Below are positions 19,743-29,473 of a DNA stretch of 64,000 nt, piece by piece (within the stretch, counting starts at the first letter, position 1; each line of letters opens with the position of its first letter). Under the pieces are notes generated by a model, which was given only the letters and a program-made list of their open reading frames with translations, did not search any database and had not been told where the DNA came from. The position numbers were made by a program, and so were the translations under genes. The stretch is from Aquirhabdus parva (GTDB lineage Bacteria; Pseudomonadota; Gammaproteobacteria; Pseudomonadales; Moraxellaceae). The stretch is taken from positions 2,214,207-2,278,206 of the forward strand of contig NZ_CP031222.1 in NCBI RefSeq assembly GCF_003351745.1, given 5' to 3'.

Positions 19743-21671
19743 ATGGATACGTCAAACGAAACTACTCCTTCCAATAAAAGTAAGAGCTACAGCTTTCAAG
19801 CTGAAGTCGCTCAATTACTGCATTTAGTCACCCATTCGCTCTACTCCAACCCAGAAATCTTCCTGCGCGAGCTGGTTTCAAACGCGTCTGACGCGTGCGA
19901 CAAACTGCGCTTTGAAGGCATTAACAATGCGGCACTGTTTGAAGATGCGCCGAATCTGTCTGTACGCGTGTCATTTGATACTGAAGCCAAAACCATCACC
20001 ATCACCGACAATGGCATTGGTTTAAGTCAGCAAGAAGCAATCGACAATTTAGGAACTATCGCTAAAAGCGGTACACGTGACTTTGTCAGCAAACTCAGCG
20101 GCGATCAGAAATCGGATGCACAACTGATTGGTCAATTTGGAGTTGGTTTCTACTCTGGATTTATCGTGGCGGACAAAATCACTGTCGAGTCGCGTCGTGC
20201 AGGCTTAAGTCATGCCGAAGGTGTGCGCTGGATCAGTGGTGGAACCGGTGATTTTGATGTTGAAACCATTGACCGTGCTGCTCGCGGCACCAGCATTACG
20301 CTGCATCTACGCGAAGACGCACTGGAATATTTAAATGGCTGGAAACTAAAAAGCATCATCAATAAATACTCTGACCACATCAGCCTTCCTATCCTGATGC
20401 AAAAAGAGGTCTGGCAAGAAAGTGAAGTCGAGGGTGAACCTGGTCATATGGTCAAAACGGATGAATGGGAAACCATCAACTCCGCAAGCGCGCTATGGAC
20501 CCGTAATAAAAAAGACATCACTGAAGAACAATACATTGAGTTCTACAAACAGCTTAGCCGCGATCAAGAGGCACCACTAAGTTGGAGTCATAACCGCGTC
20601 GAAGGCAGCACTGAATATACGCAGTTGCTCTATATCCCAGCAAAAGCACCACATGACTTATTTAGTCGCGATGTCAAAACTGGGATTAAGTTGTATGTCA
20701 AACGCGTCTTCATCATGGATGAAGCAGAAAGCTTGATGCCGATGTACTTGCGCTTTATTAAAGGGGTCATTGATAGCGCCGACTTACCATTGAACGTTAG
20801 TCGTGAACTTTTGCAAGAAAGCCGTGATGTCAAAGCAATTCGCGAAGGCAATACCCGTCGCGTTTTATCCATGCTCGAGACACTATCCTCAAGCACTGAC
20901 TCTGCAGACCAAGAGAAATATGCGAAATTCTATGCCGAATTCGGTTCAGTACTGAAAGAAGGTTTAGGTGAAGACTTTAGCAATAAAGATAAAATCGCGA
21001 AACTACTGCGCTTTGCCTCGACTACGCATGATGAAGCCAGCGTTTCATTTGCTGACTACAAAGCGCGTATGAAAGAGGGTCAAGATGCTATCTACTACAT
21101 TACTGCTGAAACGCTTGCTGCCGCAAAAAATAGCCCGCAACTTGAACTGTTCAAGAAAAAGGGCATTGAAGTTTTGCTCATGGCAGACCGTGTCGATGAG
21201 TGGGCGCTGAACTTCCTTAATGAATTTGATGGCACTCCACTGCAAAGTGTCGCAAAAGGTGCGGTTGATCTCGGCAAACTGCAAGATGAAGATGAGAAAA
21301 AAGCTGCGGAAGAAGCTGCGGAAACCTTCAAGCCTTTACTTGAGAGATTATCTACATCTCTGAAAGATAAGGCTAAAGAAGTGCGTGTCACGACACGTCT
21401 TGTTGATAGCCCCGCCTGTTTGGTTGGAGCAGATGGTGATATGTCCAGTCAACTAGCACGTATGCTGAAACAAATGGGACAACAAGCCCCAGACATCAAA
21501 CCCATTCTTGAAATTAACCCAGAACATGCTCTGGTTAAAAAACTGGAAGGTTCTACTACTCACTTTGATGATCTTGCCCATATCATTTTTGATCAGGCAT
21601 TATTGGCCGAAGGTGGATTACCTGAAGATCCAGCCGCCTACGTCAAACGCGTGAGTGCATTGCTGGTTTAA
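19743..21671 (+). CDS. htpG: Molecular chaperone HtpG (Hsp90)
   Basis: Cytosolic ATP-dependent Hsp90 chaperone that remodels client proteins with DnaK. Its 642 residues match bacterial HtpG. GHKL ATPase motifs are clear in the N-terminal domain: [24 protein letters not shown] and [11 protein letters not shown]; the middle domain contains [16 protein letters not shown] with the catalytic-loop arginine. The ATG follows AGAGG at a good distance. A sigma-32-type promoter lies upstream and a strong hairpin terminator downstream, so it is a single-gene heat-shock unit. Confidence 0.96.
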   Translation: MDTSNETTPSNKSKSYSFQAEVAQLLHLVTHSLYSNPEIFLRELVSNASDACDKLRFEGINNAALFEDAPNLSVRVSFDTEAKTITITDNGIGLSQQEAIDNLGTIAKSGTRDFVSKLSGDQKSDAQLIGQFGVGFYSGFIVADKITVESRRAGLSHAEGVRWISGGTGDFDVETIDRAARGTSITLHLREDALEYLNGWKLKSIINKYSDHISLPILMQKEVWQESEVEGEPGHMVKTDEWETINSASALWTRNKKDITEEQYIEFYKQLSRDQEAPLSWSHNRVEGSTEYTQLLYIPAKAPHDLFSRDVKTGIKLYVKRVFIMDEAESLMPMYLRFIKGVIDSADLPLNVSRELLQESRDVKAIREGNTRRVLSMLETLSSSTDSADQEKYAKFYAEFGSVLKEGLGEDFSNKDKIAKLLRFASTTHDEASVSFADYKARMKEGQDAIYYITAETLAAAKNSPQLELFKKKGIEVLLMADRVDEWALNFLNEFDGTPLQSVAKGAVDLGKLQDEDEKKAAEEAAETFKPLLERLSTSLKDKAKEVRVTTRLVDSPACLVGADGDMSSQLARMLKQMGQQAPDIKPILEINPEHALVKKLEGSTTHFDDLAHIIFDQALLAEGGLPEDPAAYVKRVSALLV

Positions 21672-21684
21672 ATCTTGTGATCAT

Positions 21685-21714
21685 AAAAATGCCGCTTCAT
21701 TAAGCGGCATTTTT
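21685..21714. terminator. Bidirectional terminator between htpG and a lipoprotein gene
   Basis: A perfect 13-bp stem (AAAAATGCCGCTT and complement, 4-base loop) with flanking A and T runs lies between convergent genes and can serve both strands. Confidence 0.9.
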
Positions 21715-21738
21715 TATTTAGAACAATGACTTAATCCA

Positions 21739-22824
21739 TTATGGATTGAGGAAGATATTCACGGTCACGATCTTAGTTTTATCAGATACCAAAGCAGCTT
21801 TGAATGTCAAATTGACCGTATTTGGCAGCTTGGCTGGATATGATGTCGATACGATTAACGATGTACCTGTGGTCGTAACTGAGAAAGAAACACCGTTATA
21901 ACTGATCGTTGTATTGCCACCAGACAGATTAACCGTGTTAGTGCCGGTGATCATCGACCAAGCCACAGGTTGTGTGGTATCAAGCTCAAAGTTTTTCCCG
22001 ACATTTGCTGCAAGCAGGGTCGTGTAACCTGGGATAGCGTATAAATAAGCAGAGGGATTACCAGCAGTACTGCCCGTTAATGTAAAGGCTGCGGCAGATG
22101 CCTGACTCACTGATGTTAATTGAATTGATGATTTTGCAAGATACGTTGATGAAATAGCTGGTGTATAGGTATTAACCAGATCACATTTAACATTGACACC
22201 CGTAACAATATCCACCCAGCAGGTCCGGTCCTGAGTATGGGGATCAATTGCTAACCCTGTCCCCACCCCATTGGTAATCACAACTTTGTTTTGAACTTTA
22301 AGGGTATTAAATGTTCCAGCAGGAACAGTAATGTTTTCGTAAGACAGCACTTGCCCTGAAGCATTAAAATTAATAATTTGGTTGGCGGTTGAATTTTGGA
22401 GTGGACAAGTATTTACTGCCGTTTGATTAAATGTTTGCCCCACATGTGCAGGAAAAACAACTTCTTTGATTGATGGAGAAATTGTACAAGCATTATCAGT
22501 TAGTTGTCCATTTGCAGCATCATAAACTCGAATCGAGCTCAATTCTTTGTTGTTATCAAATAGGTTCTTAACATAATTTCCATTAGCAGGATTAATACTG
22601 GCAACTTGTTCAGTTGAAGTACTACTTCCCGTCGTTCCATCACTGGCTGTACCGACTCCACTGAATGTATACGTATCACCCGATTTAACAGGAACAGGCG
22701 TATAACTAGTAGGGGGTGTAACGGGTGGCGTGACAACGGGGGCTGGTGAACTGTCACCCCCTCCGCCGCCGCAAGCAACTAAACTTAGTACAGATAAGCT
22801 TACGACTGCTAATTTTAAATTCAT
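21739..22824 (-). CDS. Putative lipoprotein of unknown function
   Basis: A 361-residue protein with a lipoprotein signal: Met-Asn-Leu-Lys, a hydrophobic core and lipobox LVAC, then a Gly run and a Pro/Thr/Val-rich linker before the mature domain. The first Met in frame is a TTG at 22827; the adjacent ATG at 22824 is preferred. The body is rich in Thr, Ser, Asn, Val and Gly, with several short beta-like repeats and a few cysteines (for example TDNACTISP, CWVDIVTGVNVKCD), suggesting a beta-sandwich surface protein. I do not recognise a named family. It stands alone, convergent with htpG. Confidence 0.75.
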   Translation of the reverse strand: MNLKLAVVSLSVLSLVACGGGGGDSSPAPVVTPPVTPPTSYTPVPVKSGDTYTFSGVGTASDGTTGSSTSTEQVASINPANGNYVKNLFDNNKELSSIRVYDAANGQLTDNACTISPSIKEVVFPAHVGQTFNQTAVNTCPLQNSTANQIINFNASGQVLSYENITVPAGTFNTLKVQNKVVITNGVGTGLAIDPHTQDRTCWVDIVTGVNVKCDLVNTYTPAISSTYLAKSSIQLTSVSQASAAAFTLTGSTAGNPSAYLYAIPGYTTLLAANVGKNFELDTTQPVAWSMITGTNTVNLSGGNTTISYNGVSFSVTTTGTSLIVSTSYPAKLPNTVNLTFKAALVSDKTKIVTVNIFLNP

Positions 22825-22862
22825 CAAGATATACTCTGCGTAATTATAATAAACAAAGAAAA

Positions 22863-22880
22863 ACGAACCAGTTGGTTCGT
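22863..22880 (-). terminator. Probable terminator of ffh
   Basis: Inverted repeat ACGAACCA/TGGTTCGT around a 2-base centre; on the minus strand it is followed by TTTTTC. It lies about 110 bases after the ffh stop and just upstream of the lipoprotein gene start, insulating the two. Confidence 0.6.
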
Positions 22881-22989
22881 CTTCTGAGCATAGTTCATCA
22901 ATTACAAAAAATATACCATTGGAGCCAATTTAAATCATATTTAAATATTGGCCAATCAATCGGCAATAAACTGCGGGTCAATAGAAAGA

Positions 22990-24423
22990 CTACTTACCAC
23001 CAAACAACGGTCCTGCACCGCCGCCCGCTCCACCAGCACCGCCCATGCCTCCCATCCCACCAAAGCCACCGCCGCCGCCCATATTCTTCATGGCTTTCAT
23101 CATTTTCATCATGCCAGCCGGATTAGCTAGTTTCTTCATCATTTTTGCCATTTGCTCATGTTGTTTAAGCAAGCGGTTTACATCTTGAATCTCTTTACCA
23201 CAGCCTGCTGCAATACGACGCTTACGACTCGCATTAATCAGCTCTGGATTACGACGCTCTTTGATGGTCATGGATTGGATAATGGCTTCCATACCTTTCA
23301 TAGCCACTTCAGGCTTCGCCTGATCCAAAGCTTGCTGCATGCCTGAACCGCCCATGCCGGGGAGCTTATCCAGAAAGCCTGCCATACCGCCCATGGAACG
23401 CATTTGTTCAAACTGCAACATCATATCTTCAAGATTGAATTTGCCGCCTTTTTGCAGCTTCTTCGCCATCTTCTCGGCTTTTTCTTTGTCGATATTCCTT
23501 TCGACTTCTTCAACCAACGATAGCACGTCACCCATGCCGAGGATACGCTGGGCCACACGCTCTGGATGGAATGGCTCAAGTGCATCAAGCTTCTCGCCCA
23601 TACCCAGAAATTTAATCGGCTTACCGGTAATCGCACGTACGGACAATGCCGCACCACCGCGCGCATCACCATCAGTTTTAGTCAGGATCACACCCGTCAG
23701 CGGCAAAGCATCGTTAAAGGCTTTTGCCGTATTGGCCGCGTCTTGACCCGTCATCGAGTCAACAACAAACAACGTTTCAGTGGGATTAATCGCAGCATGC
23801 AGCGCTTTGATTTCATCCATCATCGATTCATCAACATGTAGACGGCCTGCGGTGTCGACAATCAATACATCCGCAAACTGAATTTTGGCTTGCTCAATGG
23901 CACGTTGAACAATCGCTAAAGGCTTTTCATCACTAGATGAAGGAACAAAAAGCGCGCCTACATCGGCGGATACGCTACGTAACTGCTCAATCGCGGCCGG
24001 ACGATAGACGTCGGCTGAAACAGTCATCACTTTCTTTTTTTGACGCTCTTTCAAAAACCGTGCAAGTTTACCAGCGGTGGTCGTTTTACCAGCCCCTTGC
24101 AGACCTGCAAGTAAAATAACAACCGGCGGCTTCGCTCTTAAATCGAGACTTTCATTCGCCGAACCCATCATCAAGGTCAGCTGATCAAAAACAATTTTGA
24201 CGAACGCTTGACCCGGTGAAAGTTGCTTGAGAACCTCCTGTCCAAGGGCCTCCACTTTAACTTTTTCTATAAATTCACGCGTGACTGCCAATGCCACATC
24301 AGCTTCTAGAAGGGCCATGCGCACTTCGCGCAACGTGTCTTTAATATTATCTTCAGTCAGTTGACCTGAGCCTGAAATATTGCGCAGACTTTGGGTTAAG
24401 CGGTCGGTTAATGTATCAAACAT
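22990..24423 (-). CDS. ffh: Signal recognition particle protein Ffh
   Basis: SRP54-type GTPase that binds 4.5S RNA and signal sequences of nascent membrane proteins and delivers them to FtsY. The 477 residues comprise the N helical bundle, the G domain with GLQGAGKTTTAGKLA and VDTAGRLH, TKTDGDARGG, and the Met-rich M domain (MRSMGGMAGFLDKLPGMGG). After the M domain the tail is an extreme Gly/Met run (NMGGGGGFGGMGGMGG and beyond) ending PLFGGK, longer and more glycine-rich than in E. coli Ffh. The start is the ATG at 24421-24423. Divergent nearby is a CcsA-like gene, as the YpjD relative sits next to ffh in E. coli. Confidence 0.95.
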   Translation of the reverse strand: MFDTLTDRLTQSLRNISGSGQLTEDNIKDTLREVRMALLEADVALAVTREFIEKVKVEALGQEVLKQLSPGQAFVKIVFDQLTLMMGSANESLDLRAKPPVVILLAGLQGAGKTTTAGKLARFLKERQKKKVMTVSADVYRPAAIEQLRSVSADVGALFVPSSSDEKPLAIVQRAIEQAKIQFADVLIVDTAGRLHVDESMMDEIKALHAAINPTETLFVVDSMTGQDAANTAKAFNDALPLTGVILTKTDGDARGGAALSVRAITGKPIKFLGMGEKLDALEPFHPERVAQRILGMGDVLSLVEEVERNIDKEKAEKMAKKLQKGGKFNLEDMMLQFEQMRSMGGMAGFLDKLPGMGGSGMQQALDQAKPEVAMKGMEAIIQSMTIKERRNPELINASRKRRIAAGCGKEIQDVNRLLKQHEQMAKMMKKLANPAGMMKMMKAMKNMGGGGGFGGMGGMGGAGGAGGGAGPLFGGK

Positions 24424-24662
24424 AATGTGCTACGAGCCTATAACGAATCGAATAACGAATAATGGTAAAAAGTGCTATCTACACCGTGATTTGAACAAGC
24501 TCCAGAAGTGCAGCCAGAAATGATCGCGCCATGTATATTGTTTATTGAGGATCAACATAACTTTTAAAAGGCTATTTTAACGTATTCATCGCGGATTAAA
24601 TAGCAACGCTATCGACAATGTCATCTTAAAGGATGACCTTATTGTTTAATTTTTCATCTCAG

Positions 24663-24905
24663 TTATCGCAACTCATCACGAATTGGCACATTTTCATCTG
24701 GTGATTGACTCATCGCCTGATCCTCTAAGGAGACGCAAAACTCTTTAAAAAAAGAGATCATGTCATAAAGCTCTTGGCTGCTATATTGCGTAACATCACC
24801 AAGCCCTTCACGCATTTGACCCAAAACATGCTCAACATGACGGGAGCGCTCTAGGGCACTTGGATGTGAATGTGCCTGTAGTGAGTGATTTGGTTCTAGA
24901 CTCAT
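24663..24905 (-). CDS. Small conserved-looking protein of unknown function
   Basis: An 80-residue polar, acidic protein starting at the ATG at 24903-24905, which has GAGG about 10 bases upstream; an upstream in-frame start at 24956 would add an unlikely Arg-rich leader. No signal peptide or membrane segment. The centre looks alpha-helical (HVEHVLGQMREGLG and YDMISFFKEFCVSLED). It lies between ffh and the divergent CcsA-like gene. I do not recognise the family. Ribosome site and position in a gene-sized gap are the main arguments that it is real. Confidence 0.5.
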   Translation of the reverse strand: MSLEPNHSLQAHSHPSALERSRHVEHVLGQMREGLGDVTQYSSQELYDMISFFKEFCVSLEDQAMSQSPDENVPIRDELR

Positions 24906-25105
24906 GGAAAGTCGCCTCGATGAAAATATCAGAATATGGCTTAATCGCCTGTTCACAAAATCATTTGACTCTTTATACTACCCATACTATTCGCTTGCTG
25001 AGCTAATTTTCTGAGTGTATTTGGTAAAATACATATCGTAAGAAGGGAATGCCGTATTACTATGTTGCTTGAATCCTATTTTAGTTTAGACGATGAATCA
25101 ATGGC

Positions 25106-25966
25106 ATGAGTGCCCTCACTGAAACGCTGAATACACAGGGGTATCACCCAGAAATGACAACCGTGCAGATTGTTGCACTTGTGGTTGCACTCATTGCCTA
25201 CGCGGGTACTTTCTGGCATTTGCTATCTCATCTGCTGAATAAAAAAGTCCCGCGACGCATGGCCAGTTTGACGATGTTGTTGATTGGTCTTGTTCTTCAC
25301 GCTTTTATTCTGTTACCTGCTTTGATTACGCCACAAGGCGTAAACTTTAATCTGTTTAACATCTTGTCACTCACCAGTTGGTTGATGCTGACGCTGACTC
25401 TTGCCTTCAGTACCTATCGCCCAGTACTTGGTCTGAATTTACTGGGCATTCCTGTTGCTGTGGCGGGTCTCTTAGCTGGCGCTTTATGGCAAGCACCTTA
25501 CCAGCCTTTGGCAACCATCGGGCACGGGTTGGAAGGTCATATTATTTTGTCGCTTGCTGCTTATTGTGTGCTGCTGATGGCTGCGATTCAGGCAATTTTG
25601 CTCCATGTCCAGAACCGTGAACTCAAGCATAAAACTGAACGTCGAATTTGGGTGTCCATTCTCCCCCCTTTACAAACCATGGAATCACTGCTCTTTGATA
25701 TGTTATTACTCGGTTTTGTTTTACTGACTGCAGCCTTACTATTAGGGGCGGTTTCAGTTGAAAACCTCATGGCGCAGCATCTTGTCCATAAGACGGTACT
25801 GAGTATTTTATCCTGGTTAACGTTTGGTATTTTGTTAGTGGGTCGCTGGCGTATGGGCTGGCGCGGACAGCGTGCAGTGACGTTCACTTTATGGGGTTTT
25901 AGTTTATTGCTCATAGGATTCATTGGCAGTAAGTTTGTACTTGAGATGATTTTAAAAATCGCCTGA
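25106..25966 (+). CDS. CcsA/YpjD-family inner-membrane protein (cytochrome c assembly family)
   Basis: A 286-residue membrane protein with about eight hydrophobic segments and little soluble sequence. The segment HIILSLAAYCVLLMAAIQAI and a late conserved His-rich position (LVHKTVLSILSW) fit the CcsA/CcmC/YpjD heme-handling family, to which E. coli YpjD, encoded next to ffh, belongs. The adjacent ffh gene here, in divergent orientation, supports that equivalence. The tryptophan-rich WWD motif of full CcmF is not present. Start chosen at the ATG at 25106; an alternative is the ATG at 25154, closer to the first membrane segment. Role in heme or ion transport is unproven. Confidence 0.75.
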   Translation: MSALTETLNTQGYHPEMTTVQIVALVVALIAYAGTFWHLLSHLLNKKVPRRMASLTMLLIGLVLHAFILLPALITPQGVNFNLFNILSLTSWLMLTLTLAFSTYRPVLGLNLLGIPVAVAGLLAGALWQAPYQPLATIGHGLEGHIILSLAAYCVLLMAAIQAILLHVQNRELKHKTERRIWVSILPPLQTMESLLFDMLLLGFVLLTAALLLGAVSVENLMAQHLVHKTVLSILSWLTFGILLVGRWRMGWRGQRAVTFTLWGFSLLLIGFIGSKFVLEMILKIA

Positions 25967-26244
25967 TCCTCAAACGCCAATTCCATAGAATAAAAATAGC
26001 TTCCACAGCATAAAAATTCGATAAAAGAGCTTTCTTTAATAATTTGCGATCTACAGGCTTCATGTCATCAAAGATTAATGCTGATCTTTGACACTGATCA
26101 CCTACCATTTAAGGTCTTGAAAGCGACAACAGTTTGTATTCTAAGTGAATGAAACCTTTTAACTGGCATAAGACTTGCTGCATGACATTAGACGATCTTG
26201 ATGAATGAATGCACAACCTATTCTAAGACTTTAGGAAGAAGCCC

Positions 26245-27498
26245 ATGTCAAAACCCATTCCCAAGCACGCACCCGATAACATGACCGCTCTCGTATTAAC
26301 GGCTGGTGGAGCACGCGGTGCCTACCATGCGGGGGTATTGAAGCGAGTCAGCGAGATTCCTGCTTTTGCAGGCAAGCCCTCGCCCTTCAAGATTATAACT
26401 GGTGCATCCGCTGGCGCATTGAATGGTGCGGCCATGGCGGCTAATAACTCAAACGTCACCGCAGGTGCAAAACTGCTGGTCAAACTATGGTCTAATTTAA
26501 ATTCATCACAGGTCTTTCGCTACGATCCTGCTTCTCTTGCTCGTACAGGCGCGCAAGCGGTATTGGACTTTACCTTGGGCGGTTTACTGGGAGCAGGAAG
26601 ACTAAAATCCTTTGTTGATGCATCGCCATTACGTGCTTTTCTAGAAAACAGTCTAGAGTTTGCGGGAATTGATCAAGCCATACAGCGTGGCGACTTATAC
26701 GCATTCGGTGTGACAGCGACAGGCTATCATTCAGGCAAAGCCTTTACTTTTATTCAAGGTCAACTCGGTCATCCTTTATGGAATAAAAGCCGCCGTGTGG
26801 CATTGCCCACACATCTATCCGTCGATCACATTCTTGCATCTGCCGCAATTCCACTGGTGTTTCAGCCCATCCCCCTTAAAACAGGTGACTCTGTTGCCTA
26901 CTTTGGCGATGGGGCAATGCGCTTAACCACACCACTGAGCCCAGCCATCCGATTGGGTGCTCAACGTTTATTTGCGATTGGTGTACGTTGTCAAGAATCT
27001 GCTGACAGCTTGCTCCGTTCTGAGCTTTCAACCGATGATGATTATGTGACTCAATTACAGCGCCCACCGCTGTCACAAATCTGCGGAACGCTCATGAATG
27101 CCATCTTTCTGGATCATCTTGATGCTGATCTTGATCATTTAAAACGCATGAATGACTTTGTCAGAGCCTATCAGGAGCTCGAGAAACAAATCCCTGAAGG
27201 ACATCGGATCGCATCACCGCTTTCAGAGCCAATGCGGATCGTCAATCCTTTAGTGGTTTCCCCATCTGCTGATATCGCCATTATTGCCAAAACACTAGAA
27301 CATCGTATGCCGAAAAGCATCCGTTATTTGATGGATGGCTTGGGGCGCCCCGATGCTCAGAGTGCGGATTTAACCAGTTTCCTACTCTTTGACTCCTCAT
27401 TCACCCGAGAGTTGATTCAATTGGGATATCACGATGCAGGATTACGGGTCGATGAAATCGAGCACTTTTTGCGAGATGATGTTAAAGTTAAGGACTGA
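26245..27498 (+). CDS. Patatin-like phospholipase
   Basis: A 417-residue Ser-Asp dyad hydrolase of the patatin family, expected to cleave acyl chains from phospholipids. The oxyanion loop is GGARGAYHAG (21-30), the nucleophile is Ser55 in GASAG, and the catalytic Asp222 lies in FGDGAMR. No signal peptide is seen, so a cytoplasmic or membrane-associated site is likely. The start ATG has AGGAAG about 8 bases upstream. It is followed after 27 bases by an acetyltransferase gene and probably shares its transcript. Substrate cannot be deduced. Confidence 0.88.
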   Translation: MSKPIPKHAPDNMTALVLTAGGARGAYHAGVLKRVSEIPAFAGKPSPFKIITGASAGALNGAAMAANNSNVTAGAKLLVKLWSNLNSSQVFRYDPASLARTGAQAVLDFTLGGLLGAGRLKSFVDASPLRAFLENSLEFAGIDQAIQRGDLYAFGVTATGYHSGKAFTFIQGQLGHPLWNKSRRVALPTHLSVDHILASAAIPLVFQPIPLKTGDSVAYFGDGAMRLTTPLSPAIRLGAQRLFAIGVRCQESADSLLRSELSTDDDYVTQLQRPPLSQICGTLMNAIFLDHLDADLDHLKRMNDFVRAYQELEKQIPEGHRIASPLSEPMRIVNPLVVSPSADIAIIAKTLEHRMPKSIRYLMDGLGRPDAQSADLTSFLLFDSSFTRELIQLGYHDAGLRVDEIEHFLRDDVKVKD

Positions 27499-27525
27499 TT
27501 AATTTTAACTGACTGGACAAAAATT

Positions 27526-27975
27526 TTGAGTGCAGCAAATCATCCTGTGGACTACACCATCACACTGACTGATGCCGTCACTGCTGAAATGGAAAAAGCC
27601 ATTGCGACGCCACTGATCCAATACAATATAAGTCAAGCAGGACTCAGTAGCACTCGCGCTTTAGCGATTTTGATCAAAGACGCAGATGAACAAATTATTG
27701 GCGGACTATGGGGAAAAACAGGCGGTGGCTGGTTATTTACCCAGCTGTTTGTCATCCCAGAATCGCTACGTGGTCAAGGGCTTGGCACAAAGCTCCTGAA
27801 TCTTGCAGAGCAAGAAGCAATAGAGCGCGGCTGTCATGGGGCGTGGCTCGATACCTTTGAGTTTCAGGCACGCGCATTCTATGAGCGCCTAGGTTACAGC
27901 TGTTTTGGGCAACTGGAAGATTACCCGATGGGTTTTTCCCGTTTCTTTATGAAAAAATCACTGCGCACTCAATAA
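27526..27975 (+). CDS. GNAT-family N-acetyltransferase
   Basis: A 149-residue acetyl-CoA-dependent transferase with the GNAT acetyl-CoA loop LRGQGLGTKLLNLAEQEA and a C-terminal FYERLGYSCFG segment. The frame opens at a TTG at 27526, with GGAC about 10 bases upstream; there is no ATG before the first conserved block, so the TTG is probably the true start. It follows the patatin gene closely. The substrate is unknown. Confidence 0.8.
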   Translation: MSAANHPVDYTITLTDAVTAEMEKAIATPLIQYNISQAGLSSTRALAILIKDADEQIIGGLWGKTGGGWLFTQLFVIPESLRGQGLGTKLLNLAEQEAIERGCHGAWLDTFEFQARAFYERLGYSCFGQLEDYPMGFSRFFMKKSLRTQ

Positions 27976-28020
27976 CCCTTCATCACTTCTTTACTCTTTG
28001 CCTGATAAGCTGTTGCCTGA

Positions 28021-28656
28021 ATGATCTCAACGTACCTCCCAGAATTTCTCACCATTGCTTTGGTTCATTTCTTAGCACTCATTGCTCCTGGCCCAGACTT
28101 TGCGGTGACGATTAGTCAGACTATCCGTTATGGTCGACGCGTGGGTCAACTCACTGCGCTTGGCATCGGCTCTGCAATTTCAATCCATGTGCTTTATACC
28201 CTACTGGGTGTAGGCGCTCTGATGCATACCTCACCGCAAATCTTGCACGGCGTCAAAATTCTAGGGGCCATCTATCTGCTTTATTTAGGTTGGAAATTGA
28301 TCCGCAGCCAAGCCAATACAGGCTCTGAGAGTGACTTGGACAATCTCGCCTTAGCCAATCAGGCCAAGCGTGGCGCATATTTAACAGGCTTTTTTACCAA
28401 TGCCTTAAACCCAAAAGCGACGTTGTTCTTTCTCGCCATCTTCACCACACTGATCAGTGCCACTACCCCGATGTCGGTGCAGATTTTTTATGGGGTCTGG
28501 ATGTGTATCGTGACTGCGCTATGGTTTATATTGGTCAGCATCTTGTTTTCGCAAGATAAAATTCGCCAAGCATTTTTAAAACAAGGTCACTGGTTTGAAC
28601 GCATCATGGGTATCGTGCTGATCGCATTTGCACTCAAGCTCGTGTGGCAATGGTAA
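28021..28656 (+). CDS. LysE/RhtB-family amino acid exporter
   Basis: A 211-residue inner-membrane protein with about six hydrophobic segments and the family N-terminal signature LIAPGPDFAVTISQTIRYG, followed by GxG-rich helices and the FTNALNPKATLFFLAIF block. Members of the LysE/RhtB superfamily export amino acids or related small molecules. It lies between an acetyltransferase and a GST gene, all on the plus strand with short gaps. The exported compound is not deducible. Confidence 0.88.
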   Translation: MISTYLPEFLTIALVHFLALIAPGPDFAVTISQTIRYGRRVGQLTALGIGSAISIHVLYTLLGVGALMHTSPQILHGVKILGAIYLLYLGWKLIRSQANTGSESDLDNLALANQAKRGAYLTGFFTNALNPKATLFFLAIFTTLISATTPMSVQIFYGVWMCIVTALWFILVSILFSQDKIRQAFLKQGHWFERIMGIVLIAFALKLVWQW

Positions 28657-28730
28657 GTGATGATTCAATTCGTTATCGTAAATGGATTAAAGACAAACCA
28701 TGATATTGAATATATAAAAGAGAGATAGTG

Positions 28731-29363
28731 ATGAAACTCATTGGAATGCTGGACTCCCCTTATGTCAGACGTACAGCCATTACGTTCGATCTACTTGGTA
28801 TTTCTTTTGAACATCACGCCATCTCGGTATTTAGCACATTTGAGCAATTTCAACAGATCAATCCCGTCGTTAAAGCCCCTTCCCTCATCTGTGATGAGGG
28901 GACTGTGCTGATGGATTCCTCGCTGATCATCGAATATGCAGAAGCCGTATCTGGTCGCTCATTAAAATCCACTCAGCTTCATCCACTGCAAAAAGAACTA
29001 CAAATCACTGGACTGGCTTTGGCTGCCTGCGAGAAAACGGCACAATACGTCTATGAGAAAAGCTTACGTCCGACTGAAAAGCAATTTCAGCCATGGCTGG
29101 ATCGTGTACAGGGCCAACTGATTGCCGCAATGACTCAGCTGGAACACTTAATTGCGGGGCTTCATGATCCTGTTGAACAGATTGAAAGAAACCAGTCACT
29201 GCTTACATCAGCGGTTACTTGGCAGTTTATTTATAGCATGTTGCCAGATATTTTGATTGCAGCTGATTACCCTGCGTTAACGACACTCTCGACTAATGCC
29301 GAACAATTACCTGTCTTCAAAAAATACCCACCCGTTGGACCCGGCGTTCAAACACAGGCATAA
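28731..29363 (+). CDS. Glutathione S-transferase family protein
   Basis: A 210-residue protein with an N-terminal thioredoxin-like half (KLIGMLDSPYVRRTAITFDLLG, with the Ser-Pro-Tyr-Val active-site region and VVKAPSLICDEG, then LMDSSLIIEYAE) and an all-helical C-terminal half, the layout of cytosolic GSTs. The ATG at 28731 follows AGAGAGAT; a GTG directly before it is less likely. Detoxification or small-molecule conjugation is the family role; the substrate is unknown. Confidence 0.85.
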   Translation: MKLIGMLDSPYVRRTAITFDLLGISFEHHAISVFSTFEQFQQINPVVKAPSLICDEGTVLMDSSLIIEYAEAVSGRSLKSTQLHPLQKELQITGLALAACEKTAQYVYEKSLRPTEKQFQPWLDRVQGQLIAAMTQLEHLIAGLHDPVEQIERNQSLLTSAVTWQFIYSMLPDILIAADYPALTTLSTNAEQLPVFKKYPPVGPGVQTQA

Positions 29364-29412
29364 CCTGATTGAGTGTTGATTGATTCAATTTACACCACGT
29401 TAGTCTCTAGAC

Positions 29413-29428
29413 TGGCTTGGAATTTGCT
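29413..29428 (+). promoter_or_regulatory. Sigma-54 (RpoN)-type promoter of the guanidine operon
   Basis: TGGCTT (29413-29418), 5 bases, TTGCT (29424-29428) matches the -24/-12 consensus TGGCAC-N5-TTGCA/T, with the invariant GG and GC at exact spacing. Transcription would start about 45 bases before the conserved riboswitch core. NtrC dependence is inferred from the nitrogen role; no clear NtrC site was identified upstream. Confidence 0.65.
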
Positions 29429-29473
29429 TTATAATAACTATGAGAGGACACATTTGTGGTCTTCTGCTTCAAA

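Noticed and set aside
22746-23126. 126-codon plus-strand frame across the lipoprotein and ffh 3' ends
   Set aside because: Low-complexity Gln/Ser/His/Arg translation produced by antisense of Gly-rich and Pro-rich segments.
24570-24650. Small hairpin (GTCATC/GATGAC) downstream of the 80-residue gene
   Set aside because: Stem of six pairs with no T run on the relevant strand; too weak to call a terminator.
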